Below, in pieces: positions 16,246-25,007 of a stretch of DNA of 64,000 nucleotides. The translations under genes and the position numbers were made by a program. Position 1 is the stretch's first letter. Each line of letters opens with the position of its first letter. The stretch is taken from contig DATHZQ010000007.1 in the NCBI GenBank assembly GCA_035458525.1, positions 19,064-83,063 of the forward strand, in the 5' to 3' direction. Source of the DNA: DATHZQ01 sp035458525 (GTDB lineage: Bacteria; Actinomycetota; Acidimicrobiia; Spongiisociales; UBA5794). The notes under the pieces were generated by a model. The model was not told where the DNA came from and did no database searches. It worked only from the letters and a program-made list of their open reading frames with translations.

Positions 16246-17307
16246 GTGACGACCGACACGGCAACGCCGGCCGCGGACGAACGGGTCCGGCAAGTGAGCA
16301 TTGTGACGCGGTTACTGACCCGCCCCGAGCTGGGGGCGATCGTGGGTACGGTCGTCGTTTGGGTCTTCTTCGCCATCGTGGCGTCGGACAACAACTTCGT
16401 GAGCTGGGGGACCACGGCAGCGATCCTCAACCGCGCTGCGCCCCTCGGCTTGATGGCGATTGCAGTGTCTCTATTGATGATCGGAGGTGAGTTCGACCTA
16501 TCGATCGGTTCGCTGCTCGGGTGGTCGGGCATGGTGATCATGCTCCTGGTGACCCCGGCGTCCGCCGGCGGCTTCGGCTGGGCGCTGTGGCCGGCGGTCA
16601 CGGCTGCATTGCTCATCGCGCTCTTGTCCGGCTTCTTGAACGGGTTACTCGTGATGTGGACGAAGCTGCCTTCGTTCATCATCACCCTGGGCTCGCTGTT
16701 CATCTTTCGCGGTCTTGCGGTGGCGATTCCCCGGATCCGCACGAACCGCACCCAGCTGGGCGGGCTGGACGAGGTCGCGGGGTTCGAGCTGGCCGATAGG
16801 CTGTTCGGCACCGACATCAACATCTTCGGTGCGCAGTTCGATATCGCCATTCTGTGGTGGGTCGGTCTGACGTTGGTGGCGACATTTGTCCTGCTGCGCA
16901 CGCGGTTCGGCAACTGGATCTTCGGCGCCGGCGGGGATGCCAACTCGGCACGCAACACCGGCGTACCGGTGACGCGAGTCAAGATCCTGCTGTTCATGAC
17001 CACGGCAACGGCGGCGTTCCTCGTGGCATTCATCCAGGCGGTGCAGTTCAACGGCTCAGACTCGTTGCGCGGCACACTGCAGGAGTTCAACGCCATCATC
17101 GCCGTGGTGGTCGGCGGGACGCTGCTCACCGGTGGTTACGGCTCGGTGATCGGCGCCATGTTCGGTGCCCTCATCTTCGCCATGGTGCAGCAGGGCATCA
17201 TCGTCACCGGTGTCGACGGTGACTGGTTCCGCGTCTTCGTGGGCGGGGTGTTGGTGCTCGCAGTGATCTTCAACAACTTCATTCGGACACAGGCGGCGAG
17301 GCGATGA
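16246..17307 (+). CDS. ABC sugar transporter, permease
   Basis: The 353-aa protein has about eight to ten predicted membrane segments and belongs to the RbsC/FrcC branch of sugar permeases (BPD_transp_2). It contains AISLLMIGGEFDLSIGS-like and LVMWTKLPSFIITLGSLFIFRG motifs and the GTLLTGGYGSVIGAMFGALI C-terminal signature. The GTG start at 16246 follows GGGAGGGAG. Its stop overlaps the ATPase start (ATGA), so the two are translationally coupled. A longer loop near residues 165-200 (between RIRTNRTQLGG and IFGAQFD) is typical of the FrcC type. Confidence 0.93.
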   Translation: MTTDTATPAADERVRQVSIVTRLLTRPELGAIVGTVVVWVFFAIVASDNNFVSWGTTAAILNRAAPLGLMAIAVSLLMIGGEFDLSIGSLLGWSGMVIMLLVTPASAGGFGWALWPAVTAALLIALLSGFLNGLLVMWTKLPSFIITLGSLFIFRGLAVAIPRIRTNRTQLGGLDEVAGFELADRLFGTDINIFGAQFDIAILWWVGLTLVATFVLLRTRFGNWIFGAGGDANSARNTGVPVTRVKILLFMTTATAAFLVAFIQAVQFNGSDSLRGTLQEFNAIIAVVVGGTLLTGGYGSVIGAMFGALIFAMVQQGIIVTGVDGDWFRVFVGGVLVLAVIFNNFIRTQAARR

Positions 17308-18167
17308 CGACGACAGCAACCACAGCGCCACTGCTCGAGGTCAAGAACCTCTCGAAGTACTTCGGGAGCGTGATCGCTATCGAAGACGTTTCGATGTTCG
17401 TGCGGGCCGGCGAGGTCACCTGTCTTCTCGGCGACAACGGTGCCGGCACGTCGACGTTGATCAAGGCGCTCTCCGGAGTGCACAAGCCGACCAAGGGCGA
17501 GTACCTGTTCGAGGGTCAGCGCCGCGAGTTCGAATCGCCGCGCGAGGCGCTCGAGCTGGGCATCGCCACGGTGTACCAGGACCTGGCGATGATCCCGCTG
17601 ATGTCGATCTGGCGGAACTTCTTCCTCGGCTCGGAGCCGACGAAGGGTTTCGGCCCCTTCAAGACGTTCGATGTGGAGTTCGCCAAGCAGACGACGCGGG
17701 AAGAGATGGCCAAGATGGGCATCGACATCCGCGATCCGGACCAGCCGGTCGGAACCCTCTCCGGTGGCGAGCGACAGTCCGTCGCCATTGCCAGGGCCGT
17801 CTACTTCGGCGCCAAAGTGCTCATTCTGGACGAGCCCACTGCGGCGCTCGGCGTGAAGCAAGCAGGTGTCGTGCTCAAGTACGTCGTACAGGCGAAGCAG
17901 CGGGGTATCGGCGTGATCCTGATCACCCACAACCCGCACCACGCCTACCCGGTGGGCGACCACTTCGTGATCCTGCGCCGTGGCCAGATCTACGGTGACT
18001 ACGCCAAGGACGAGATCGGCCTCGACCAGCTCGTGCAGATGATGGCCGGCGGCGCCGACCTCGAAGCGCTCAGCCACGAGCTCGAATCTGCAACGAGGGC
18101 TGATTCCCCAGAGGCGGAAGCACTCCGCGAGGCAGCTGCGGGATTTGCCGAGGAAGCCGGCGACTGA
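17304..18167 (+). CDS. ABC sugar transporter, ATP-binding protein with altered Walker A
   Basis: The 287-aa single-domain ATPase is of the FrcA type. Most sugar ABC ATPases of this class have two domains of about 500 aa in total. The signature LSGGERQSVAIARA, Walker B VLILDEPTAAL and the H-loop ILITHN are intact. Walker A reads GDNGAGTST, with Thr49 (codon ACG at 17448) where the invariant Lys (AAG) should be. That change normally abolishes ATP hydrolysis. It could be a base error, an inactive copy or a true variant. The C-terminal 40 residues are an acidic, Ala-rich extension. It ends the importer operon. Confidence 0.92.
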   Translation: MTTTATTAPLLEVKNLSKYFGSVIAIEDVSMFVRAGEVTCLLGDNGAGTSTLIKALSGVHKPTKGEYLFEGQRREFESPREALELGIATVYQDLAMIPLMSIWRNFFLGSEPTKGFGPFKTFDVEFAKQTTREEMAKMGIDIRDPDQPVGTLSGGERQSVAIARAVYFGAKVLILDEPTAALGVKQAGVVLKYVVQAKQRGIGVILITHNPHHAYPVGDHFVILRRGQIYGDYAKDEIGLDQLVQMMAGGADLEALSHELESATRADSPEAEALREAAAGFAEEAGD

Positions 18168-18186
18168 CCCAACCGTACGTCGACAG

Positions 18187-18215
18187 CGAAGCCGGGCACT
18201 TGCTGCCCGGCTTCG
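18187..18215. terminator. Hairpin ending the importer operon
   Basis: A perfect 12-bp stem (18187-18198 with 18204-18215) and CTTGC loop lies 19 nt behind the ATPase stop. It also lies behind the convergent gene ending at 18220, so it probably terminates both. Confidence 0.75.
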
Positions 18216-18219
18216 TGCG

Positions 18220-18795
18220 TCACCCGGCCAGCCAGTCGGCGACGACGGCCCGGGCTTCTGGCGTGATCGCCACCCCGCCGACGTTGCGCCGGCGCCGTTC
18301 GAGGACGACGAGCACTACTGCTTCGGCAAACTGCTCGGACGGCGTCTGCTCCCAGCTCGCACCGTCGAACCAAGGCGACCCGGGGTCGAGACCCTGTGCC
18401 TGCAGAAAGGCATCGCGAAGGTCGAGGTGGGACCTGCAGGCGGCCTCCAGATGATGGGCCAGCTCGTGGACCAGTGAGTCGCTGAGGTTGGGCGCCGTCG
18501 CCGGAACCCGAACGGTGACGGTGCGCGTCGTGGGCGTGTAGTGCGCGGCATCCGGCAGCGACGTCGCCGCTTCGAGTCTGACCTCGCCGATACACGCCGC
18601 CACGCCGGGGGCTGCGTCGAGGAACGCTTCGAACGTTGCGTCGGCGAGCGTCGAGAAGTCGGTCGCAACGCTTGCGCCGGCGACGAGGCGGGCCTCCGTC
18701 GCGTTCGTGCTCCCGCACCCGGCTGCCAGGGCGGCCAGCATCACCACGGCAGCACAATTGCGCTGCAGCCTTCTCGAGCCGTGGATATGGGGCAT
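18220..18795 (-). CDS. Putative lipoprotein with HExxH metallopeptidase-like motif
   Basis: This 191-aa protein has a lipoprotein-type signal (LQRNCAAVVMLAALAAGCGS, lipobox AAGC). I do not recognise its family. Near residue 113 it has SLVHELAHHLEAACRSH, an HELAHH zinc-protease-like site inside a predicted helix. A later conserved-looking TPSEQFAEAVVLVVLERR could supply the third ligand. The whole resembles a small extracytoplasmic, membrane-anchored metalloprotein of the minigluzincin kind. Function is inferred from the motif only. It is convergent with the importer operon. Confidence 0.75.
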   Translation of the reverse strand: MPHIHGSRRLQRNCAAVVMLAALAAGCGSTNATEARLVAGASVATDFSTLADATFEAFLDAAPGVAACIGEVRLEAATSLPDAAHYTPTTRTVTVRVPATAPNLSDSLVHELAHHLEAACRSHLDLRDAFLQAQGLDPGSPWFDGASWEQTPSEQFAEAVVLVVLERRRRNVGGVAITPEARAVVADWLAG

Positions 18796-18860
18796 GGCGA
18801 GCCAACACTAGAGACACCTCGCATGGCGTTGCGGGCGCGACCTCGGTTCACTAGCTTGCG

Positions 18861-18878
18861 TTGTGGAACGTTCCACAA
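18861..18878. promoter_or_regulatory. LacI-type operator before the ACT-domain gene
   Basis: TTGTGGAACGTTCCACAA is a perfect 18-bp palindrome, the longest copy of the motif in the window. It lies 18 nt upstream of the ACT-domain start codon. Confidence 0.8.
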
Positions 18879-18896
18879 CCTGGAGAAGCCCCCATC

Positions 18897-19265
18897 ATGC
18901 AAGAGCTGATCTTCGTCATCGGACCGGACCGCGCCGTCGCTGAAATCTGGGAGGTGCTGGGAGCGGTCGGCATCGCCATGCAGGCATCGGCGACGTATCC
19001 GGCCGTGGAAGGGCGTCACGTGCGCGTGGTCGTCGAGGACGCACAAGCGGACCAGGCCCGTGCTGCGCTGCTCGATGCGGGGTTCGGTGCCATCGACCGT
19101 CATTCCGTATTGATCGCCGAGATCGAGGTCCGACCCGGCGAGCTGGGTCAGCTGGCCCGGCGCATCGCCGATTCGGGGGCAACGCTCACCACGCTGTTCA
19201 TGGCGACCGGTGACCGGGTCGTGATCGGTGCAGATGATCTCGACAGGGTCCGCAGCGTGCTCTGA
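18897..19265 (+). CDS. Small protein with two ACT-like domains
   Basis: The 122-aa protein reads as two ACT-type alpha/beta repeats. The first is QELIFVIGPDRAVAEIWEVL (residues 2-60). The second begins LIAEIEVRPGELGQLARRI near residue 63, with the ACT-typical 'PGELGQLA' ligand-loop pattern. Stand-alone double-ACT proteins usually bind amino acids and act as sensors or regulatory subunits. The ATG at 18897 has GGAGAAG upstream. An earlier TTG (18861) falls inside the operator and is rejected as the start. Placement under the LacI-type palindrome suggests a regulatory link to carbohydrate use. Confidence 0.8.
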   Translation: MQELIFVIGPDRAVAEIWEVLGAVGIAMQASATYPAVEGRHVRVVVEDAQADQARAALLDAGFGAIDRHSVLIAEIEVRPGELGQLARRIADSGATLTTLFMATGDRVVIGADDLDRVRSVL

Positions 19266-19482
19266 GCGCGCACGGCCGCCCGATTCGTCGGGTGGCCGGT
19301 CCGCCCATAGAGTGGTGCGGCGCACCGGGTGCGCACATGCGGCAGATAGGTCGCCCGACCGGTATCGGCTGGGCGACCCGGCCCGTACAGTGTGCACAGC
19401 GCGAAGGGGGGAAGTATTCGCGTGCGCGCCTCATTTAGCCCATTGATTGTTTTCCGACGCTGTCGAGACATGGAGTCGTGTC

Positions 19483-21204
19483 GTGCCTGAGCTGATCGAA
19501 CCACATGGCGGATTGCTCGTTGACCTCATGGTCAACGAAGACCGTGCATCCGAGCTGAAGGCGGTTTCCGTCGAGTTCCCCTCCTGGGATCTCACCCCGC
19601 GCCAGATCTGCGACCTCGAGCTGCTGTCCAACGGCGCCTTCTCGCCGTTGCGCGGCTTCCTCACCAAGGCCGACTACGACTCGGTGTGCGAGAACATGCG
19701 CCTCGTCGACGGCACGCTGTGGCCGATGCCGATCACCCTCGACGTCTCTGAAGATGCCGCCGAGGGCCTCGAAAAGGGGATGAGCCTGGCGTTGCGCGAC
19801 CACGAGGGCGTGATGCTCGCCGTCATGCACGTCGACGACGTGTGGCGCCCCGACAAGGAGCGTGAAGCCGCGCTCGTCTTCGGTACGACGAACCCCGAGC
19901 ACCCGGCGGTCGACTACCTCATGAACACGGCCGGCCCGGTGTACGTCGGCGGCCGCATCGAAGCGCTGCAGCCTCCCGTGCACTACGACTTCCAACACCT
20001 CCGTCACACACCGGCACATCTGCGTGCCGTGTTCGCCGAGCAGGGCAAGAACAAGGTCGTTGCCTTCCAGACCCGGAACCCGATGCACCGTGCCCACGTC
20101 GAGCTGACGATGCGCGCCGCAGCGGAGACCGGCGCTCATCTGCTCGTTCACCCGGTGGTCGGACTCACCAAGCCCGGCGATGTCGATCACTACACACGGG
20201 TGCGTGTGTACCAGGCCGTGAGCCGCCGCTATCCCGAGGGCTCTGCCGACCTGGCGCTGCTCAACCTGGCGATGCGCATGGGCGGCCCCCGCGAGGCGGT
20301 ATGGCACGCCATCATCCGCAAGAACCACGGGGTTTCGCACTTCATCGTCGGCCGTGACCACGCCGGTCCCGGGTCCGACTCCGCCGGCAACCCGTTCTAC
20401 GGCCCCTACGACGCCCAAGAGCTCGTGATCGAGCACGAGAAGGAGCTCGGGGTCACGCTCGTGCCCTTCAAGCTCATGGTCTACGTTCCCTCCGAAGACC
20501 ACTACATGCCGATCGACGAGGTCCAGGAGGGCGTCGAGACGGCCAGCATCTCGGGCACCGAGCTGCGCGAGAAGCTCGCCCACGGCGGCGAGATTCCCGA
20601 GTGGTTCAGCTACCCGGAGGTCGTCGCCGAGCTGCGTCGTACCCACCGGCCCAGGGCCAAGAAGGGCTTCACGGTCTTCTTCACCGGGCTCTCGGGTTCC
20701 GGCAAGAGCACCATCGCCAACGCCCTGATGGTGAAGCTGCTCGAGCGAGGTGGCCGCACGGTGACGCTGCTCGACGGTGACGTCGTGCGCAAGAACCTGT
20801 CGAAGGGTCTCGGCTTCTCCCGGGAGGATCGCGACACCAACATCCAGCGGATCGGGTACGTCGCCTCCGAGATCACGAAGGCCGGCGGCATCGCCATCTG
20901 CGCTCCGATCGCTCCGTATGCCAAGACGCGCGAGTTCAACCGTGAGCTCATCTCGTCGTACGGCGGATATGTGCTCGCCTGGGTGGCGACGCCGATCGAG
21001 GTGTGCGAAGCCCGCGATCGCAAAGGTCTCTACGCCAAGGCCCGTGCCGGCATCATCCAGGAGTTCACCGGCATCTCGGATCCGTACGAGGAGCCGGAAG
21101 ACGCCGAGATCGTGCTGCCCACGATCGATCAGTCCCCCGACGAGGCTGCCGAGGTCGTCGTGCAGTGCCTCATCGAGCAGGGCTACATCGAAGCTGATTC
21201 CTGA
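19483..21204 (+). CDS. Bifunctional sulfate adenylyltransferase / adenylylsulfate kinase
   Basis: The 573-aa fusion activates sulfate. The ATP sulfurylase part (about 1-385) has the substrate motif FQTRNPMHRAHVEL and the GRDHAGPGSD loop. The APS kinase part (about 395-573) has P-loop GLSGSGKST and the LDGDVVRKNLSKGLGFSREDRDTNIQR segment. It makes APS from ATP and sulfate and then PAPS, in the cytosol. Translation from GTG 19483 (VPELIEPHGGLLV) matches the family start. A TTG 36 nt earlier is less likely. It is coupled to the CysQ-type gene by TGATG. Confidence 0.95.
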   Translation: MPELIEPHGGLLVDLMVNEDRASELKAVSVEFPSWDLTPRQICDLELLSNGAFSPLRGFLTKADYDSVCENMRLVDGTLWPMPITLDVSEDAAEGLEKGMSLALRDHEGVMLAVMHVDDVWRPDKEREAALVFGTTNPEHPAVDYLMNTAGPVYVGGRIEALQPPVHYDFQHLRHTPAHLRAVFAEQGKNKVVAFQTRNPMHRAHVELTMRAAAETGAHLLVHPVVGLTKPGDVDHYTRVRVYQAVSRRYPEGSADLALLNLAMRMGGPREAVWHAIIRKNHGVSHFIVGRDHAGPGSDSAGNPFYGPYDAQELVIEHEKELGVTLVPFKLMVYVPSEDHYMPIDEVQEGVETASISGTELREKLAHGGEIPEWFSYPEVVAELRRTHRPRAKKGFTVFFTGLSGSGKSTIANALMVKLLERGGRTVTLLDGDVVRKNLSKGLGFSREDRDTNIQRIGYVASEITKAGGIAICAPIAPYAKTREFNRELISSYGGYVLAWVATPIEVCEARDRKGLYAKARAGIIQEFTGISDPYEEPEDAEIVLPTIDQSPDEAAEVVVQCLIEQGYIEADS

Positions 21205-21995
21205 TGGGTCGCCTCACTGCAACCGATGATCTGGCTCGGATAGAGCACGCGCTCGATCTGGCCGCCCAAGCACTCGAGCCGTTCACGCCGGGGGCGATTG
21301 CCTCCCGGATGAAGGAGGGCGACGATCCGGTGACGGCCGCCGACCTGGCCGTCAACGAGGTGCTGCTTGCGGCGCTTCCCCGTGACGGTGAGGGCTGGCT
21401 GTCCGAGGAGACTGCCGATGACGCTTCCCGGCTGGCGCATCGTCGTGTCTGGGTGGTCGACCCCGTCGACGGCACCCGCGAGTTCATTCAGGGTATTCCC
21501 GAATGGTGCGTCTCCATCGGTCTCGTGGTCGACGGACGCCCGGTGGCGGGCGGCATCCTCAGCCCCTCTGCCGGCCACCGCATGGTCGGCTCGGTCGATG
21601 ACGGGGTGCGGCTCGATGGGTCGCCTGCGGCGACGACGGCTGCCGATGCGCTCGAAGGTGCTCTGGTGCTGGCGTCCCGTAGCGAGGTCAAACGGGGTGA
21701 GTGGGAGCCGTTCTTCACGACTCCGATCTCGGTCCGCAACATGGGCTCGGTCGCATACAAGCTCGCGTGGGTGGGCGCCGGCCTGGCCGACGCAACGTGG
21801 ACGCTCGTGCCCAAGCACGAGTGGGATGTCGCCGCGGGGGCCGCGTTGGTCCTGGCTGGTGGCGGGGCGGTGTTTGGACCCGACGGCGAGGCGATCGACT
21901 TCAACCAGGCCAACCCGAAGCTGCCCGGCTTCGTTGCGTGTGCGGGCGGCCTCGAGACACCACTCCGAGACTTCCTGAAGCCGTTCCGCGTGTGA
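21204..21995 (+). CDS. cysQ: 3'(2'),5'-bisphosphate nucleotidase / inositol monophosphatase family protein
   Basis: The 263-aa phosphatase has the metal-binding motifs of the family: Glu in WLSEETAD, VWVVDPVDGTREFIQG near residue 90, and the C-terminal HEWDVAAGAAL. CysQ removes the 3'-phosphate of PAP, the by-product of PAPS use. Coupling to the Sat-CysC gene by a TGATG overlap makes that function much more likely than inositol monophosphatase. The inositol genes lie more than 2 kb away under different control. Confidence 0.88.
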   Translation: MGRLTATDDLARIEHALDLAAQALEPFTPGAIASRMKEGDDPVTAADLAVNEVLLAALPRDGEGWLSEETADDASRLAHRRVWVVDPVDGTREFIQGIPEWCVSIGLVVDGRPVAGGILSPSAGHRMVGSVDDGVRLDGSPAATTAADALEGALVLASRSEVKRGEWEPFFTTPISVRNMGSVAYKLAWVGAGLADATWTLVPKHEWDVAAGAALVLAGGGAVFGPDGEAIDFNQANPKLPGFVACAGGLETPLRDFLKPFRV

Positions 21996-21999
21996 GGCT

Positions 22000-22023
22000 T
22001 CGCTCGAAGCAGGCTTCGAGCGA
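22000..22023 (+). terminator. Hairpin behind the sulfate operon
   Basis: TCGCTCGAAGC (22000-22010) pairs with GCTTCGAGCGA (22013-22023), five bases after the cysQ stop. The stem is perfect, with only two unpaired bases if fully closed. No T run follows. Confidence 0.55.
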
Positions 22024-22153
22024 CGTGAAGGAGCACGCAGTCACGACGTAGCGCTGCCCGTGTTGAAACTGGAAGCGCTTACAGCAACAATCTCTGTTCG
22101 CCGCCCACCCGCTCGATGATTCGGGTGCGCCCCATCTCACTCAAGAGGATTCG

Positions 22154-24271
22154 ATGGACACCACACAGGACCTGTTCGACAGGATCCCCGTCGGGCCGAA
22201 GACGCCACTGGCCATTCCGAGCGACTTCGACCGTATCCACGACATCGCGTACAACATGTGGTGGTCCTGGAGCCAGCCCGGCAAGCTGCTCTTCAACCGG
22301 ATGGATCCCTTGACGTGGGAGCGCAACCGCAACCCGCTGTCGCTGTTGCAGGCGATCGAGCAGTCCACGTGGGAGTCCCTGGCGCGGTCGGATGACTTCC
22401 TCCAGCTGTACGACGAGACCGTCATCGCCTTCGACAAGTACATGGCGGGGAGCGACACGTGGTACGCCAGGGAGCATGCGGGTGAGCTCCAGGGTGCGAT
22501 CGCCTACCTGTGCGCCGAGTTCGGGATCCATTCGAAACTCTCGCTCTACTCCGGCGGCCTCGGTGTCCTCGCCGGCGACCATGTCAAGGCCGCCTCCGAC
22601 CTCGGTCTCCCCCTCGTCGCGGTTGGTCTCCTGTATCGCCGTGGATACTTCCGCCAGGCGGTGGATCCGGAGGGGTATCAGCAGCACACGTACATCCCGT
22701 TCGAGGAGGCGCGGCGCCCAGTGCGACAGGTGCTGGATCCTCGGACCGGCTGGCCGCTGCGCGTAACCGTCCAGCTGCCGGGTCGCGACGTCGTTGTTGG
22801 CGCCTGGCGTATCGACGTGGGTCGGGTTCCGGTGATCTTGCTCGACACGGATCTCCCGGACAACGCCCCTGCCGACCGGCCGATCACCCACATCCTCTAC
22901 GTGCGGGGCCGAGCGATGCGGCTGTGCCAGGAAATCGTGCTGGGCATCGGCGGAACCAGGGTGCTCTCCGCGTTGGGAATCGAACCCGCGGTGTGGCACG
23001 TCAACGAGGGCCACGCTGCTCTGAGCCTGCTCGAGCGGCTTTCGCGGAAACTCGAGACCGGGATGTCGATGGACGAAGCGCAGAAGGCCATCTCCGCATC
23101 GACGCTGTTCACCTTGCACACCCCCGTCCCTGCCGGTAACGAGCGATTCGATCTCGATCTGGCGTTGAGTGCGCTCTCCGGGACGCTTCCGGGTATCGAC
23201 GACACGGCATTGTCCGAGCTGTCGCGCTCCCACTCGGACCACGAGTTCGACATGGGTGCGCTGGCGATCCGGCTGTCGTCGATCACCAACGGTGTCTCCA
23301 AGCGGCACGGCGAGGTGGTCTCCTCCGAGTGGGGTCCGCTGATCGGCGGTCCGGCGAAGGGCATCACCAACGGCATCCATCCCCAGACGTGGGTGGGCCG
23401 GGCCATGTCCCGCATCTACACCAAGACGGTGGGCGAGCTGTGGACGCAGCAGGTGATCGACCACGGAGCCTGGGAAGCGGTGCGTGAAGTTCCCGCCGAG
23501 GAGCTGTGGCAAGCCCATCACCGCCAGAAGACGCTCATGTTGCGCCGGCTCCGTGCTCGCCTGCGGGAGCAGTTCGCTCGGCACGGGCAGAGCCCGGCGC
23601 GGTTGCGCTGGCTCGACGATCAGCTGCATCCCGATGCGCTGACCATCGTGTTCGCACGCCGGTTCGCCACGTACAAGCGTGCAGGCCTGCTCTTCAGCGA
23701 TCCGCACCGGGTGCGGGCACTACTCACCAACCCGGATCGACCGGTCCAGGTGATCTTCGCCGGCAAGGCTCACCCCGCGGATCGAGAGGGACAGGGGCTC
23801 GTGAAGTGGGTGTTCGACATGTCGATGAGCCCTGGCCTGGAAGGCAAGGTCTGGTTCATCGAGAACTACGACATGGACCTCGGCGGCACCCTCGTCCGCG
23901 GCGCCGACGTTTGGCTGAACACACCGACTCCTCCGAAGGAGGCGAGCGGAACGTCCGGAATGAAGGCCGCCGCCAACGGTGCACTGAACCTGAGCGTGCT
24001 CGACGGCTGGTGGGCGGAGGGGTACAACGGCAAGAACGGCTGGGGATTCTCCGAGGAATCGCATTCGGACGTCGAAGACGCCGGCATCCTCTACCACTTG
24101 CTGGAGTCCGAGGTCATCCCGAAGTTCTTCGATCGTGACGAGAACGGCATCCCGCAGGCATGGGTCGACATGATGAAGGAGTCGATCGTTTCTGCGATTC
24201 CGGCCTTCACGACACAGCGCATGCTGGTCGACTACTCAGAAGAGGCGTACCTGCCGCTTGGTCGCGGCTAG
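22154..24271 (+). CDS. glgP: Alpha-glucan (glycogen) phosphorylase, DUF3417 type
   Basis: The 705-aa protein starts with the DUF3417 domain (IHDIAYNMWWSWSQPG). The GT35 phosphorylase domain follows: CAEFGIHSKLSLYSGGLGVLAGDH near 117, VWHVNEGHAAL near 282, NGIHPQTW and the PLP-site region EASGTSGMKAAANGALNLS near 600. It is the shorter, 'alpha-glucan family' phosphorylase common in actinobacteria and archaea, which releases glucose-1-phosphate from storage glucan. It stands alone, with AAGAGG before the ATG. The following gene is convergent. Confidence 0.94.
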   Translation: MDTTQDLFDRIPVGPKTPLAIPSDFDRIHDIAYNMWWSWSQPGKLLFNRMDPLTWERNRNPLSLLQAIEQSTWESLARSDDFLQLYDETVIAFDKYMAGSDTWYAREHAGELQGAIAYLCAEFGIHSKLSLYSGGLGVLAGDHVKAASDLGLPLVAVGLLYRRGYFRQAVDPEGYQQHTYIPFEEARRPVRQVLDPRTGWPLRVTVQLPGRDVVVGAWRIDVGRVPVILLDTDLPDNAPADRPITHILYVRGRAMRLCQEIVLGIGGTRVLSALGIEPAVWHVNEGHAALSLLERLSRKLETGMSMDEAQKAISASTLFTLHTPVPAGNERFDLDLALSALSGTLPGIDDTALSELSRSHSDHEFDMGALAIRLSSITNGVSKRHGEVVSSEWGPLIGGPAKGITNGIHPQTWVGRAMSRIYTKTVGELWTQQVIDHGAWEAVREVPAEELWQAHHRQKTLMLRRLRARLREQFARHGQSPARLRWLDDQLHPDALTIVFARRFATYKRAGLLFSDPHRVRALLTNPDRPVQVIFAGKAHPADREGQGLVKWVFDMSMSPGLEGKVWFIENYDMDLGGTLVRGADVWLNTPTPPKEASGTSGMKAAANGALNLSVLDGWWAEGYNGKNGWGFSEESHSDVEDAGILYHLLESEVIPKFFDRDENGIPQAWVDMMKESIVSAIPAFTTQRMLVDYSEEAYLPLGRG

Positions 24272-24305
24272 CCCGACCGTCGCCGCGACGAGCGGCGGAT
24301 CGCCC

Positions 24306-24917
24306 TCACATCTCTCTCGGGAAGTCTTCGAGTACGCGGTGAAGTCTGGCTTCTCCTGCTCCGCCCACGAACCACCAGAAGCCGGTCGCCAGCGCGGCGA
24401 AGGCGAGCAGGCCGAGTGAGCCGAGATAGCCCCATTGCCAGCCCGGCGCAGCGTCGGTGAGGACCGACGTCCAACCCAACGCCAGCCCGAAGAGGCCGGC
24501 TCCGAGCCCGAGCAACGTGTAGAACAGCGTCACGAAGCCGAACCACGAGAAACCCGATCCGGCTGCCGCCGTGACGATCTTGCGTTCGTTGAGTGGGAAC
24601 AGATAGGTGTTCTCGAGCTCGCCCCCAACGTGCAAGCGGGTGCCGAGCTGCCGGTTCAGGTCCGTTTCGAGCGCAGCGGCGTAATGCCTGGCGAAGATGA
24701 GGTACGACGCATCGAAGGCCGTCTGCACCGCCGTGTAGAGCGCGACGACCGGGATCAGCAGGAACGCCTCGGGCACCTCCCAGAAGCCGGCGACAAACAG
24801 GGCGCTGATTACAACGATCGCAACCCGGATGTCGCTGAAGAAGCGACGGTGGTATTCCACCGTCATGCCGCGCATCCTGCTCAGCTGCTCGGATGCCAAT
24901 CGCCTGCGTTCGTCCAT
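24306..24917 (-). CDS. Uncharacterised membrane protein
   Basis: The 203-aa protein has no family I recognise. A basic N-terminus (MDERRRLASEQLSRMRGM) is followed by a hydrophobic pair near residues 30-65. A central cytosolic-looking stretch (ALETDLNRQLGTRLHVGGELENTYLFPL) leads to three more membrane segments between about 115 and 185. It is convergent with glgP and divergent from the SRPBCC gene. Nothing in the sequence identifies a transported or bound molecule. Confidence 0.75.
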   Translation of the reverse strand: MDERRRLASEQLSRMRGMTVEYHRRFFSDIRVAIVVISALFVAGFWEVPEAFLLIPVVALYTAVQTAFDASYLIFARHYAAALETDLNRQLGTRLHVGGELENTYLFPLNERKIVTAAAGSGFSWFGFVTLFYTLLGLGAGLFGLALGWTSVLTDAAPGWQWGYLGSLGLLAFAALATGFWWFVGGAGEARLHRVLEDFPREM

Positions 24918-25007
24918 GCGGCCAATCTAGGTGGATCCGCCGGTCGGCTCATCCACCCCAAACGCCGGCGCCGTATGCATGGTGGATGCCAGCTGAGAGG
25001 TTTCATC

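Noticed and set aside
21204..21995. Assignment of the phosphatase to inositol metabolism
   Set aside because: It overlaps the Sat-CysC gene and lies outside the LacI-type regulon. PAP phosphatase (CysQ) fits better than inositol monophosphatase.
22079..23707. 542-aa minus-strand frame across glgP
   Set aside because: It is antisense to a well-supported phosphorylase and has no recognisable motif.
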